Counted from the first letter of the stretch, positions 1 to 11,496 are shown. The stretch is DNA of 64,000 nt from Amyloporia xantha (GCA_036971615.1 JAYKKR010000016.1:558001-622000), one strand, 5' to 3'. A program made the numbers and translations. Notes: generated from the letters alone by a model not told the origin.

Positions 1-1326
1 AATGCACGTTCTGCAGCATTTCATACTCAGCCTTCAAAAACAGAGCGAGGACGATCAACTAAACACAATCAATATAGTAGGTCTTGATTCACAAGTCTGT
101 TCACTGATCTGGCTTTACGCATATATTTGGATAGATCGACTCCGCCATCGATGGTGTGATAGGACGCGTACGTTCTGTTGACAGCACTTTCACGCGGATT
201 CTAAAATAAAACATACACAGCATACCTTGTCACTCGACTCCCTAACATCTTCGCTGGACCTGGCACTACAAAGTCAGCTCTCTCGCAACATGGACCCACT
301 GGAAGATCAGTTTCACCGCGTTCTGAGTCTGACAGTGAGCCGTATCTCTCATGTCCAATCACTTCCTCGCTCACCATTAGCAGGATACTGCTCAGGCTCG
401 GTTAGGCGTTTTTGGCGGCGAGCTAGAACTTATGCATCAGGTAAAGAGTTTTTTGCCCTCTATCAGGACTCCACCAAGACATGGATGTAGTCCGTCACGC
501 AGCTGGCCTCTGTCATATCCCAAGCCGGTAGCCACCTCGACGAGCAACTCGGACAAGCGCAGGTAGCTCATTCATTGCAGCTGGAGACCACTGAATCCGC
601 TGCCCGGCTGGCCGAGACCATCAGCGACCTAACTATCTTAGCCCAAGCGGAAATGCATAACATGAGTGGGACGGCTGCCGTGATGCATGACCGCCTGCTG
701 ACGATGACGTCTGGTGGTCTCGAGTACGAGTGGCTGGCATGGAGTAGAGCGGGTATGGCATACCTCTTAGAGATCGTCTTACGCAGTACGTGGTTCACGT
801 TGAAGGCGATGGGATACTGAATGAAGGTTGTCGGCCGCATTCTCAGTTGATCCGGCGCATCTCGAGTCGGTGATGCATCTTCCTATCTTCCAATTCATCC
901 CCGTAGTCTGTCGCGTTATCTCCTGGATGCTTCAAATCAGCTTTTCGTCATTTATGGTGAGTTCCGGTGCAATCTATAGTATGACTCAACATACAAGGAG
1001 CTCCTTGTTCTAGAGTATGGCTTTGCTGTTGGCGTCGATGAAACGGTGGATTCCTAGCTCGTTAAGCCAAAGATCAGATTTGACAAGGTACGTCAATTAC
1101 TTCTGCGCAATCTTGATTCGAGCAATGTATCCGCGAACTTCGCAGGACCGAAGATCAGCATACTTGTACTCGTACCGCCATACCTATGTCATTTACAGAT
1201 CCATCATCGCAACATCTTGGCCCTCCATCCAGCTATAGTTTCTCGCCGACGTATGCTCGACGCGAACGCACGCGAATATCTCGGATACCAGACAGGCTCT
1301 GCAACATACCTGCTGAATCGTGCTGA
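1..1326 (+). CDS. Kar5/Tht1-like nuclear fusion protein (3' part)
   Basis: The 5' end lies outside the window. A single frame is recovered by removing introns at 168-220, 335-380, 441-490, 786-846, 957-1013 and 1088-1144, all GT-AG and 46-61 nt, and the phases agree at every junction. The product has a long coiled-coil-like stretch rich in Q, A, S and L (exons between 381 and 785), then a hydrophobic stretch near 847-956 (LPIFQFIPVV, followed by a tryptophan-containing segment), and ends in a basic tail with SRIPDRLC just before the stop at 1324-1326. This order (coiled coil, membrane segments, short basic tail) fits the Kar5/Tht1 family, which acts in the nuclear envelope during fusion of nuclei after mating. 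The family call is from memory of motif layout. Gene existence is well supported by the splice-phase consistency; family identity less so. An upstream intron near 77-134 is also possible. Confidence 0.6.
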
Positions 1327-3398
1327 CTGGTGTCTATTCTGGGCTCTGGTTGGCCTTTCTGATTCCTCAAGGGTTCCTTTCTCCCGAAGTCCACGCAAGC
1401 AATGAATCCAAACCTACACTTCTGCTGTCGATCAGTGTCCCCTCAAGCAAGTCAATGCTCTCTCGTTTGCTCAGCACGCGCTCGCATGGTCACGGAAAAC
1501 AATTGTATTCGCACCTAATGCTGTAGATTCTGCATGTACCATATTGTACGTGAATGTATTTTAGTAAGGAACATGGTTGTAGTTTCGCTGTACTGGATGC
1601 CTTCCCGCAGACGTTTAGAATCGTTTCTATTCTAAATTTCAGCTCTAAATCATGTCGGCACGCCGGCTGATCTGTCTGAGACTCAAAGCGAGCCGGTTGG
1701 CGCTCGTCAAGTAGAATTGTCACGCTTAATCTAGAAGGGGGGTCCGACCCCCCCTTCCAGATTCTAAACACACTCCAATTGATAATTTACAAACTCCGCT
1801 CCTCTCCCATTCGCTCATTCATTCTCTCATCAATTCTCGCCTGCTTATCTTATGCTTAGTCATCCACCTCATCACTGATTGTCACAAGATCATAACGCCG
1901 TTCGGGAGAGCGCTACAAGTCTAGAAAACGTCTCGGGATAGGACCCTGGATGCGGTTTCAAATTTCAAGGTCCGTTATCAAATAGAGATTTTCTAAATCC
2001 TGTAGAAAGGCGTCCACTTCCAAACATAAAAAGCGCGAGATTAATCAGTCTGCAGGGGCTCATGCACAAAGTCCAAAGCAAAATGGCGGCATGAATGAAC
2101 CCGTAGCAGACGCAATGCTCGTTGAAGGTGGAAGATCACCGTACATTTCACTCGGGTATCCCACCAAGACTGGGCCTAGTGCTGTGAAGGCACCCGGGGG
2201 GGTAGGTATGGGTTTCCTACCGATAAAACTAAGGAGAAAAATTTCCCGTCCATTCAAAACATCATCCTCGTAGGAAAGGTAGAAACAGAGGTGGACGATC
2301 TGCTGAGGACGAGTGAACTGTAGATTCAACGCTTTTGCCGTGTCGTTTAACGCCCCAACACTGGTGTGAGATATGCGGGACGTAGATATACACGGCAGTC
2401 CAACACAATACTTCCTAGCTGAAGCAGGTTGGAAGTAGATTTGCTAAACACACGCTGAGCAAGGACATAAGCATTACAAGAGGTTGCGAACAGAACTCCA
2501 AAACCCAGCAAAACTTCGTATAAGAAGCTCATGGACGACTTTCTGGCGGAGATCGAAGTTCAGTGGCTCATCCACATGAGTCCGCCAACGCCCGGATCTC
2601 AGGTAATTTCATGCCGTCTTTATCACCTCTGTGAGTACTGTAAACTATGTCAAATTGTCGATGGACGATGAGAAGTCAAATATGATGCTCAGAGAATCTT
2701 CCTCGCAGTCCCTGGAGCAGAAATCCAAGGCACCACATTTACATACAACTCCGGATATCATACACATACAGAATTCTTCTCACCCTTTGAGTTATATTTA
2801 AATAAGCCATATCAACCCAACCATCGGAAGCTCGAACACTGCGATCATTTCTGACCGCGAAGAATGGCCACGGTGGTCGATTGATGGCTGCGATAGATGC
2901 AATCAGCATTCAAAAGTGGATGGGACTTCGCTTCCCGCTGCAAGAACATACCCCATAAACTCTGCGCCTGGATCGTAGAATGTGCTGGATATTATTTGAG
3001 CTTCAGAGCCGCGAAGACATCTGTAACTGCTTCGCTCAAACTCACATATATCCTCGGTTACTGAGTACGCCAAGTTTCTCAGCAAAGAATGCAAAGAACG
3101 CCTTACTGAAGGTCTCGTTCGAGGTGGGATTCAGGTTGTATAGACTCGTCTGTAATATGTGTGCTCCATATCACTCGATGCAGATCTCGCACATGACAGA
3201 AACCAGCCAGCAACTCACGATGGTGAGGAGGAACGCGGGGTCCAGGGTTGCGTTGAAGGCGAGGTTCTCGACGTGAGTGTAGCTGACGCATATTGCGGGT
3301 ACAGGCTTGTTGAGTGTCTTGGCCGCAAACTGAAGGTATATTATGGAGGTTGACACTATGGAGGCAAAATCGGGTGAAATCAACCCTCAGACATGGCT
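1327..3398. other. Unassigned stretch, no supported gene
   Basis: No frame could be joined into a convincing gene. A strong hairpin lies at about 1733-1758 (AAGGGGGG, five-base spacer, CCCCCCCTT). Two minus-strand open stretches at 2060-2329 and 2347-2532 contain plausible protein-like sequence (for example PGAFTALGPVL and FLYEVLLGFGV) and could be exons of one decayed or unrecognised gene, but I could not connect them. A further minus-strand stretch at 3171-3383 is similar in quality. I see no RNA gene. Confidence 0.4.
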
Positions 3399-3619
3399 CA
3401 CTTCCACCCGTCTGCATGGTTATTTTAGCTAATATTGGGTTATGCTAACCCGGTGCATACATGGTGAAAGTAACACGAAAAATGTCCGCTTTCACCATGC
3501 GAAATCTTCGTCGATAGTGAAAACAGCCCCAAGACTGGGTTAAATTTGGTCAAATGAAGAGGGTGAAAACCACCCTTAATTAACCCTCCCAGGTTTAACC
3601 CGGTCACAGGGTGGAAGTG
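3399..3619. repeat. Small inverted-repeat element (MITE candidate)
   Basis: CACTTCCACCC at 3399-3409 is the exact reverse complement of GGGTGGAAGTG at 3609-3619. The interior is dense in palindromes: ATGGTGAAAG (3461-3470) pairs with CTTTCACCAT (3489-3498), and GGGTTATGCTAACCC near 3437-3451 forms a hairpin. The interior encodes nothing. I see no clear target-site duplication, so a non-autonomous transposon is an inference. Confidence 0.5.
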
Positions 3620-4415
3620 TGATTCAACCTGCCGACTAAGTGACTCTAACCAGCACTGGTGTTCACTGTGTGAAGATAACTTCTGTACAGCCTACGTACG
3701 TTGGTGAAATCTAGCAGGAACGCCTGAGGATCAGCGAGAGCGACATTTGTCTTCAGTTCGAGGGATGGCATGTTCGTAGACTTGTAGTGGACGAGTGCAA
3801 CTCTGAAGCCGTGGAATGTGCTTCACTCCGTCGGAAGTCCACGAGCCAAGAGCATCGACTTACTAATTCCCTCAAATCTGGAAGCTCAAAATCATCATGC
3901 ACATTCGGTCTATTTAGATCTCCCGTTCCGGAATCACACACAGTACCCACAAGAAATAGAGATAAGGACTCGGACGTGGCTCGTCGACGTCCCGCCTGAC
4001 GTGGACCGGAACACTGGCAAGAGCTAGAGGAGACGAGAATGATCAACGAGAAAGATCCGCTATTACTGGTCAATAGCACTACTATGTCCATGAATGTTTC
4101 GAGGCAGAGAATAGGGCTCTCAGACATACTAGGCTGCTAGCTGTCGAAGGAAAAATGTCTGACAAACATCGATTCCACAACAGAAGGCGTAGGCAATGGC
4201 TTATAGGCTACAGATAGTCTCGTAACGGTGAAAAATCGAATAAACTATTTGCTATGAGCAAGATGCAGTCAGAAATGGTGGATCTCAATACCATTGTGAA
4301 GTCCCAGAAGATATATATGGTTGCTATCAATGCGATTGAGTGAGATCAAATCAGAGTGACAGAATGATTGAAGATTAAAACTTGCCTCGTCCTGGCCCCT
4401 AAGAGGCAAATTTGG
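3620..4415. other. Unassigned stretch
   Basis: Plus-strand open frames at 3787-4027 and a minus-strand frame at 3753-4127 overlap without a recognisable domain, and neither connects to neighbours through good splice sites. Some plus-strand segments look protein-like, but I cannot support a gene. Confidence 0.35.
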
Positions 4416-5342
4416 CTAGGTGGGTGACTCTTCCCCCTGATGATGGTGCGCAAAGGGCGGACACATATGAAGACCGTGTGGTTGGTCCATAAATTCCACC
4501 TCGGTGACCGGTCTGTGGCCATGCACTGGTAGAAACTTGTCATACCAATGATTACGGCGACCGATCAACTTGAGCAACGGGTAAGCGCGATTCTCCTCCC
4601 TTTTCATCGTCATGATGAGCGGCAGAAAAATTCGCCGCATCGGCGGTTGTATTCCACTCCAGTTGCGCATTCCCGCTGAGGTGTCCCGAGTGCTCCGAAG
4701 CACCTAGACTTATTTCCACAGCCTGCTTATGGTGGGGAGCGAGAAGGCGCGCCCAGGAGTGACATGTGAACACCTCGGAGACCAATACAGCTTTCTCCCA
4801 AAACTTCTCGTCGGAGTGCACCAGTTCGCGTAGCTTGGCCTCGTTCGTCAGGCTAATTTTGCGCGGCTTTCGCATACAGAGGATGGCGCCATGACTATGA
4901 GAGACAGTGAACGATTTCTTCACTTGAACCGTTCCAGCATGTCCTCTACATAGCACACCCGAAAGCATAGTCAGACACATGCTGACGTCTAGAGGTATCG
5001 AGTTTGCACACTCACACAACTGCAGCTCCACCACTGGCTCGCGTCTCCTCATTGACTACGGCTTCAATCCACATGAAGTCATCGCCGTGGCTTTCAGTTG
5101 TCTCGATACCCAATTCAGCCGCTGTGCCATCTTCGAAGATGTTTCCCTCGACGAATAAGGAGTAGTCATGCTGTAAATGACCGAAATCACCAGCCTGTGA
5201 ATTATTAGTGGAGGCCTATCCATAAGGTCAAACAACTCACTCTTATACGTGTAGTTGGGGTCCAATTGGCATAGCGGTTGCTCGCAGCGTGAATCAGCGA
5301 GACGTAAGTGTGCTCTGGATTGCTGTGAGGAATGAGATGCAT
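4416..5342 (-). pseudogene. Tandem unassigned family, copy A (frameshifted)
   Basis: Exon 1 is 5342-5241 (34 codons, starting MHLIPHS), exon 2 is 5194-5016 and exon 3 starts at 4945. Intron positions and phases (0, then 2) are identical to copies B and C downstream, and exon 2 has the same 179-nt length as in copy B. Shared motifs include YVSL, GDFGHLQHD, EGNIFEDG, WIEA, the GAILCM segment and VLVSEVFTCHS. In exon 3 the frame conserved with the paralogues runs to about 4600 (after DDEKGGE) and then stops at 4552. The rest of the conserved C-terminus (PLLKLIGRR, then HRPVTEV) continues in another frame to a stop at 4416. No GT-AG intron can explain the shift, so this copy carries a one-base indel (or a sequence error). 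Function of the family is unknown to me; the pattern resembles uncharacterised proteins expanded in Agaricomycetes. Confidence 0.7.
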
Positions 5343-6744
5343 ACCGAAGCGAAGGAGGGGTTTGGAATAAACGAAGGTAGAACAATGGGGGGAATATATA
5401 TATCGGGCAGAATAATTGCATCGCGACAATCGACCTACTTTTGAACAGCGCAGACATGAAAATGTTGGAGAACAGCACAAGTCAGAACGCAGGGTGTCTT
5501 GATCAACACGTTTGCAGCAAGGAATCTGATCCGTACCACAGGCTGCAGCCAACAAGTGTCAATCTCATCGTGGACCTCTGTCGTTGACAGGCTTCCATTA
5601 CAGGCGGATTCTGGGAAGCACAGAATAGCTCCCGTGGAAATGAATATACTATCGTGATTTCAATCGACGAGACGCCCTAAGCGGTGGCACGAAACTTTTG
5701 TGGTCTGGAATAATCAAAACTGGAGGAGAGTGCAACTCGGAACTCTTAGTGAGTTCGATCGATCGAGTAATAGGAGGGGGATAACCTGCACGAATCTGTA
5801 AGTAACCAGGAATAAAGCTGAGCACTGACTCTAAGTTGATATTGATACCGCAGGAGCGGCTATTTACGGTCACCGAAGGAGGACACATGACGAGTGTGAC
5901 GCCTCGCCGTACAGGTATCGGCAAATGGCTATAAGTGCATAATCAATAATCGGAGTGGTGAACCTTCCTCTAGAGGAGCTGACTGTCCTCGAGCCCGCAG
6001 TGCCGCACTGCGGGCGATAGCGTGAGAGTTTGACACCATGCAACTATCTACCAGGGTCCAGCAGGAACATCGAGGCAGCCGCACCGATATCGCCTCTCTC
6101 CTCATAGTCAATCGAAGCATCCACTGAGCATGTGAAAATACACGACTGACGTGCATTCAATCCTGACAGGTCATGAGTGGATATCTCGGTGACGCTCTGA
6201 AAAGGACCTTACCGGTGCCCGAGCTCTTGGCGAGCCGAAGGACGGTAAGAGGACGTCATCACAACTTCACAGACCCTCCTGAGAGCTACCATCCGCAGGA
6301 GAGGCCGCGCATACGTCTGTTCATTATGGCTAGCTGCGAGACAGCCTAAGAATGCAGTTAATTAGTGTGAGAAGTTGCAATCGAATCGGCAATGACTTAC
6401 ACCCGATCAGCACCATCGCGCATGCACCATGCGACTCAGGAGTATAGCGTCCAGAGTTCGTCGGAGACACCAAGAGTACCATCATCAACCGGACAACCCA
6501 ATCAGTCAAAACGCATCGCTGCTAAACTTGTAGGAAGCGATCGGCTTGCTGAGGTCTTTTCAGCAAAAGTAAACTTCGTTGTGAGAACGAAACCTCCGTC
6601 ACATTATAGAATATATTCTGATATAGATATGAATAACTGCTGAAACACAAGAACGGCCGTCCCAATCTGCAACCACCAGCTAAGGAAGAGCCCTGTGAGA
6701 AATGAACGAGATGGAAGTATAGAAGGAAGCTTACCGGCATTGTA
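5343..6744. other. Intergenic, contains a near-perfect palindrome
   Basis: This is the spacer between copies A and B of the tandem family. Open frames at 5649-6156 (minus) and 6392-6643 (plus) lack recognisable domains. A palindrome of 23 bases at 5993-6015 has 11-base arms (GCCCGCAGTGC) around one base. It presumably contains the promoter of copy A (minus strand). Confidence 0.4.
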
Positions 6745-7759
6745 TCAAGCTCGGCGGTGGTGATATTGGCGGGAGGATGAGGCCTCTACATGAGCCAATT
6801 CTGATCTTATCTCCACACTCTTCTCAGTGTCGTCGTTGTATCCTCCATGTCTAGACCCTTCGTGGTGTCCGCGACGTGCAAGCCGGCTTGGGCGGTGGCG
6901 CAGCACCGGTTCGGCAATGGGGTCCACCTCTGTAACAGGCCTACTACGACCTAGTAGGACATCGAATCTGTGTTTGCGGCCAACCAGTTTGTATAGTGGA
7001 TGCATTACGTCCTTTGGTCTGTCCCCACCAGGATCTTTTGCAATGAAGTTCCCATGTTTAGCGGTCGTGCGCCATTTGAACTCGGTGCGTCCGTGGGCAA
7101 GTTGTCCAGTTTCAAGATCCAAACTGACTTCTACTGTCCGCTCCTCGTGTGGCGCATAGAGGCGTGCGTAAGAGTAACAGGTAAACACTTCAGAAACTAA
7201 AACACGTTTTTCCCAGAAGTCTGAGTCCTGGGAATATAGGAGGTGGGGTAGCTGCCCAGGGGGATGGAGGCTAAATTTATGAGGTTGTTGCATGATAAGA
7301 ATAGCGCCCTGGCTGCTCGACATCGCGACTGAAAATTTTCCGTTTCCTTCGAGAGGCTTTGCGCTGCACAATTAGAATTGAGCTCAGTAAGTTGATCACA
7401 AAATGGTAACGGGCGATCGCAGCATGCACCTAAGTTTAAACTCGCTGGCAGCCTTCTTCTCTCCATGTTTCTCAGCTTCAATCCAACGGATGTCACCCGC
7501 AGAACTCTGCGTAGTAGAAATATCGAACCGACGGGCCATTCCATTCTCAAAGATGTTTCCTTCGACATCGAACGAATGATCGTGCTGTAAATGACCATAA
7601 TCACCAGCCTCCATGACAGTAAGCCAACCAATAAACTTATTATACTGCTTATCAACTCACCTTGACAGCCCTTGATGGCTCCCAACTAGCGTAATAGTTG
7701 CTAGTTTCATACATAAGGGAAACATAGTCGTGCTCTGGATTTTTATGATGAAAATGCAT
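6745..7759 (-). CDS. Tandem unassigned family, copy B (intact)
   Basis: Three exons: 7759-7661, 7608-7430 and 7363-6745, joined by GT-AG introns in phases 0 and 2, giving 298 residues with no internal stop. N-terminal exon: MHFHHKNPEHDYVSLMYETS then NYYASWEPSRAVK. Exon 2 holds GDYGHLQHDHSF, EGNIFENG and RWIEAEKHG. Exon 3 holds SSSQGAILIM, VLVSEVFTCYSYARLYAP, EVSLDLE and PLYKLVGRKH, ending in a charged tail with a RRGHHEGSRHGG stretch. There is no signal peptide or membrane segment, so a soluble intracellular protein of about 33 kDa is likely. Head-to-tail with copies A and C. I recognise the pattern as an uncharacterised basidiomycete family but cannot name a function. The shared exon structure makes the model firm. 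Confidence 0.8.
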
Positions 7760-8663
7760 ACGAGGATGAGGACAGTGTTGGACACAAGAATCAAACGAGG
7801 TGTTTTCATTCATATACAGACGGTTCCGACTCGACCAGGCAGCTAGCGTTTCACGTCAACGAAGATAAGATAAGAAACTTGACGAACACTGGGTGGTTTG
7901 ATGAAGGCAATACTCGACGGTGCTATTAAGCAGTGCGACACTGCTTCTGAGGCTGTCACGAATATCCTGGTCGGGCGCCGCTTAGGTAGATGCTGACTTG
8001 GGCGGAAGTCGTACATTTTCTTTTAAAAAAGACTTCGGCGTTGTGTGGAGGAATCCATGACTCTGCATTTTGGAACTGTGACAGCTGCTTTGTAGAAGAC
8101 GTAATTTGATCAACACTGGTGAATATCATGAGGACCGACTCAACATGAAGTTTAACGAAGGCGAAAAAATTCCAAAACGTAACGCCGAGCTATCGAGCAA
8201 TGAGGATGGGCGACCCTAAACATGTGAGCCCTTCATCTATAGAGAACGATAAAAGAAGTAAGCCTATCTCACGACGAGCACGCAGAACTTCAGAAGCTCA
8301 AGCTCAAACGCCCAAATGTCGTTTTGATCGACCACACGCATCAGACCACACACACGGCAGACAGGCGCAAGAAGGTATACCATTATGCCCTTCGCAAAGA
8401 TATCCGCATTCGACTTCAGCAAATGGCTCTACGTCATCTCCTGGATGGTGCCAACATACACAGACGTTGTATCACTGGAGTTGTTTGCTGAATAGCGCTC
8501 GTTTACATCCTGGATCAAAATTGGGTACACAACGTGTTTGGTCCAGCCAGACAATTGCCTAGGAGTCACAATAATGATAAGCAAATATCTTAAAATCAGT
8601 CCACGAGCGCGTCTGGCCACTTACCCAATCCCATATTATCTCGTGAATACTCATAATATCAGC
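7760..8663. other. Intergenic between family copies B and C
   Basis: Contains no gene that I can support. It separates the start of copy B from the stop of copy C and should hold the copy B promoter (reading leftward). Open frames at 8200-8562 show no domain. Confidence 0.4.
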
Positions 8664-9671
8664 TCATTGCCGACCATCAAAAACATCTTCCCCGCCTTCG
8701 GGAAGCATCACGCTGTCGTTGTCGTCGCTCCATTCATCGTCAGAAAAGTCCAGTCCCAGAGCAGACGCGTGCCGCATGATCACGCGCCTCCACCGCGGCC
8801 GCGTCAGCTCTACGACAGGCCTACGCGGGCGGGACAGACCCGCCAACCCACCCACACGTCTCCCCACGAGTCGGAACAAGGGCTGGACAGGCGACACCAT
8901 TTCGTGTCCCTCGTTATGCGAGAACTTGAAGTCGCCGCCCTCGGCGGTGGTCTCCCATTGAACGCCCACTTGTCCGTGCACCATCCGCGCGTGCGTCGAT
9001 CCGTCTAGAGTGACTTCCACAGTGCGCTGCTGCCGCGGCGCAAGAAGGCGCGCATAGGACTGACAGGTGTACAACTCAGAAACGAGCACGTGCTCGTCGG
9101 AGAAGGCGGTGGACCAGATCAGGTGTTTAAGCTGGCCTGCATTCGCGATGCTGGTGTGAGTAGGATCAAGCATGGCCAAAGCCGCTCCGAAGGTGTTGGA
9201 GATTGTGAAGCTCTTTTTAAATCTCGCTTCAGCGACTAAGGGATGTCCACTGTAAGAGAGTGTTCAACCGGCCGCATCAATTGTCGGGAACAGATCAGTT
9301 GTGTGGTCGCGCGTTGTATGATCGTCCACGTACCCGGCGACTTCCCCCCATAATTTAATCTTCCTGTTTCGGACTGCTTCTATCCATCTGTCCTCGTCGT
9401 GTCCATTGTCTGCTGTGTGAAGGCCAAACTCAGCAGCCAGCCCGTCGTCAAAGATGTTGCCCTCGGGTGCGAACGATAAATCCTTCTGCAAATGGCCGTA
9501 GTCGCCGAGCTAGACGATGGGATAAGACAGTGGGGATGATCATTTGATGTCAATAGACTGGATTTTTTCGCTACTCACCCTGACAGGTCGCCGGGGATCC
9601 CAGCTAGCATAATAGTTGCTAGTTTCAAAAATCAAGGAAATGTACTTCTGTTCCGGATTCATAGGAGACAT
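8664..9671 (-). CDS. Tandem unassigned family, copy C (intact)
   Basis: Exons 9671-9579 (31 codons, MSPMNPEQKYISLIFETS), 9509-9334 and 9249-8664 give 284 residues. Introns are in phases 0 and 2 at the same places as in copies A and B. Motifs in order: NYYASWDPRRPVR, GDYGHLQKD, EGNIFDDGLA, RWIEAVRN, FKKSFTISN, GAALAM, VLVSELYTCQSYARLLAP, VEVTLDG, WETTAEGGDF and PLFRLVGRR, then a strongly acidic tail (DFSDDEWSDDNDS). Compared with copy B it has one codon less in exon 2 and lacks the FWEK motif (DEHVLVSE instead). No signal peptide or membrane segment. Function unknown. The three-way conservation of splice sites and motifs shows the model is right. Confidence 0.82.
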
Positions 9672-10470
9672 GACTGTCAATAACGTCAGTGGACAGAGGC
9701 AAAGTGGATGGGAATAGGCGATATCAGTTCTGAGGTGGAGATGGCATGCTTGGAACGACGGGTATACACGAGGCAAGCTGATCCATCCCTGCTTGAAGAA
9801 CGAAGGATAATCGTCGCGAGACAGAATAGCGCAAGTGAAGTTGTAGGCAGCTTCACGACCCAGGTGAAACAAGAGCTACGCGTCAGGTGTTAGTAACATG
9901 AGTTCACAACGCGCATGTCGAATTTGGTATTCAGAGATATCCAAGGGCGCCTGTGGTCAAAGGGCACGATGTGATGCCCCGGGAATCATGCGGTTTTCAA
10001 GTGGCTTCTAGACTCGCACCTCGCACCAAATGGATACCACGCGTTCTTCGTCGAACCGTAAAACAGCCATTGAAATCTTGTTGGTGTGAGATTCTGCTTC
10101 TGTTGAAGGGCAAATGAAAGGAGCACGGCCAACATCAGCATGAGATACGAGTCATAGTAATACGACAAGTGCGATATATATGGGTCACCATATCTAAGAT
10201 AAAACAGATCAACTTGACTGTAAACAAACCTCGAGGTTCCGCAGATATTCAAAGGAACGAGGCTGCAGTGAGGAAAACGCATGGATCCTGAGGCCTGAGC
10301 TCGTCGCCAGTTAATCTCCACAAGTTTTCTCGCAGTATCCACCATAAAGCGTGCCAAGATGTCCGTTGGAGGTCAATGCAGCTTATAGCCCAGAATTTTT
10401 GAATGCTTAGCGACATAATAGCGTAGCCTGACTGCTGTTCCGATATGCTCTGCTATCGGTTATGAGTCTG
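9672..10470. other. Intergenic upstream of copy C
   Basis: Should contain the promoter of copy C (minus strand). A 123-codon minus-strand open stretch at 9986-10357 has a hydrophobic segment, but no domain or splice partner that I can support. Confidence 0.4.
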
Positions 10471-10473
10471 TAA

Positions 10474-10623
10474 GGCCCTGATCGGTAACTCCGCTTGGTC
10501 CCGCTTGGTCTCGGTCCCACAGCCAAAATACGCTCTAGCGCCCGGCTCCGGAGCTTGCCGATCCGCCTCGGTCTCGTATTTTGGCTGTGGGACCGAGACC
10601 AAGCGAGGTTACCGATCAGGGCC
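10474..10623. mobile_element. 150-bp hairpin MITE with TAA target duplication
   Basis: The left arm begins GGCCCTGATCGGTAAC at 10474 and the right arm ends with its reverse complement at 10623. The arms continue to match inward over CTTGGTCTCGGTCCCACAGC and CAAAATACG, so each arm is about 50-60 bases and the loop is short. TAA flanks both ends (10471-10473 and 10624-10626) as a likely target-site duplication. The left arm carries an internal direct duplication of CCGCTTGGTC (10491-10500 and 10501-10510) that the right arm lacks. Nothing is encoded. Short TA-type target sites suggest mobilisation by a Tc1/mariner- or PIF/Harbinger-like transposase elsewhere, which is inference. Confidence 0.8.
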
Positions 10624-10626
10624 TAA

Positions 10627-11496
10627 GGACTCGCGGGGATTTACGTAATCAGGTACGTTGGACAAAAACCAGTTTATAGAAATTGTTTTCCACGCCCCTT
10701 GGTTGAGTTATGTAATGAGCTCTAGCCAAGATAGGGAAGTCGTTTACGTAAACCGCCGCCCGAGAGCGGCGGCTTCCAATTATTTGACTGGTCTCTGCTC
10801 TCAGCACCTTGTCGGTTTCAGTGCTTACGCGTGGAGAGCGACGGGCACATCGTGTGACATCACTCTCAGATTTTTCAAGAGAATTGTAGAACGTAAAATG
10901 GACTATTTTTGCCATTTCAGGCCTTTTAACGGTCTTAAAGAGACCATCAAACGACTCAAACAGAGGTCTAATTTAGACCGCTGTGAGGCGCACAGTGCCA
11001 AAAGTGTCCTATAAAACGACCGAAATTGCATGGACGAAAATGTGACCTTTCATTGACTTCAACCATTTTCAGCCTCTTACCAGCCGAAAGCCACTTTTCG
11101 ACCAAACTTCGGTCGCATTTCGGTCACCGTGGCGCACACAGTGAGGTCTGTGCTGGCCCGGATGCTGAGCATCTTCAAGTTAGACAATGAGGAACAGACT
11201 CAGTAAACAATTGTTTGGTTATTGAAACAGGCCTCAGCATGATTGTGTCATTAAGGCTGTTTGGTGGCCTTGGCCGATATAAACAGTCAGGTTTAATCCC
11301 GTACCTACTGTCTACATAGGGTGATGCCCTCGCGGACAATAAATGGAGACAAAAAAACAGTCAGGTCTATGTAGAAAACCTCAGCAAGCCTCGAGTTCTA
11401 GTAGTAGCAAAGGGCATTGGCCTGCATATCGGAACCGGGCGGGCGGAGCAGCGCCGATATCACAAGTATCAGGATCGTGAAGGGGACAGGGAACTG
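10627..11496. other. Unassigned, between two transposon-like elements
   Basis: No gene is supported. A hairpin with 7-base arms CCGCCGC/GCGGCGG lies near 10754-10773, and GGTCTAATTTAGACC near 10963-10977 is almost a palindrome. Open frames at 10649-11014 have no recognisable domain. Confidence 0.4.

Noticed and set aside
9986..10357. 123-codon minus-strand open frame upstream of family copy C
   Set aside because: No domain, no paralogue in the window, no splice partners; probably chance.
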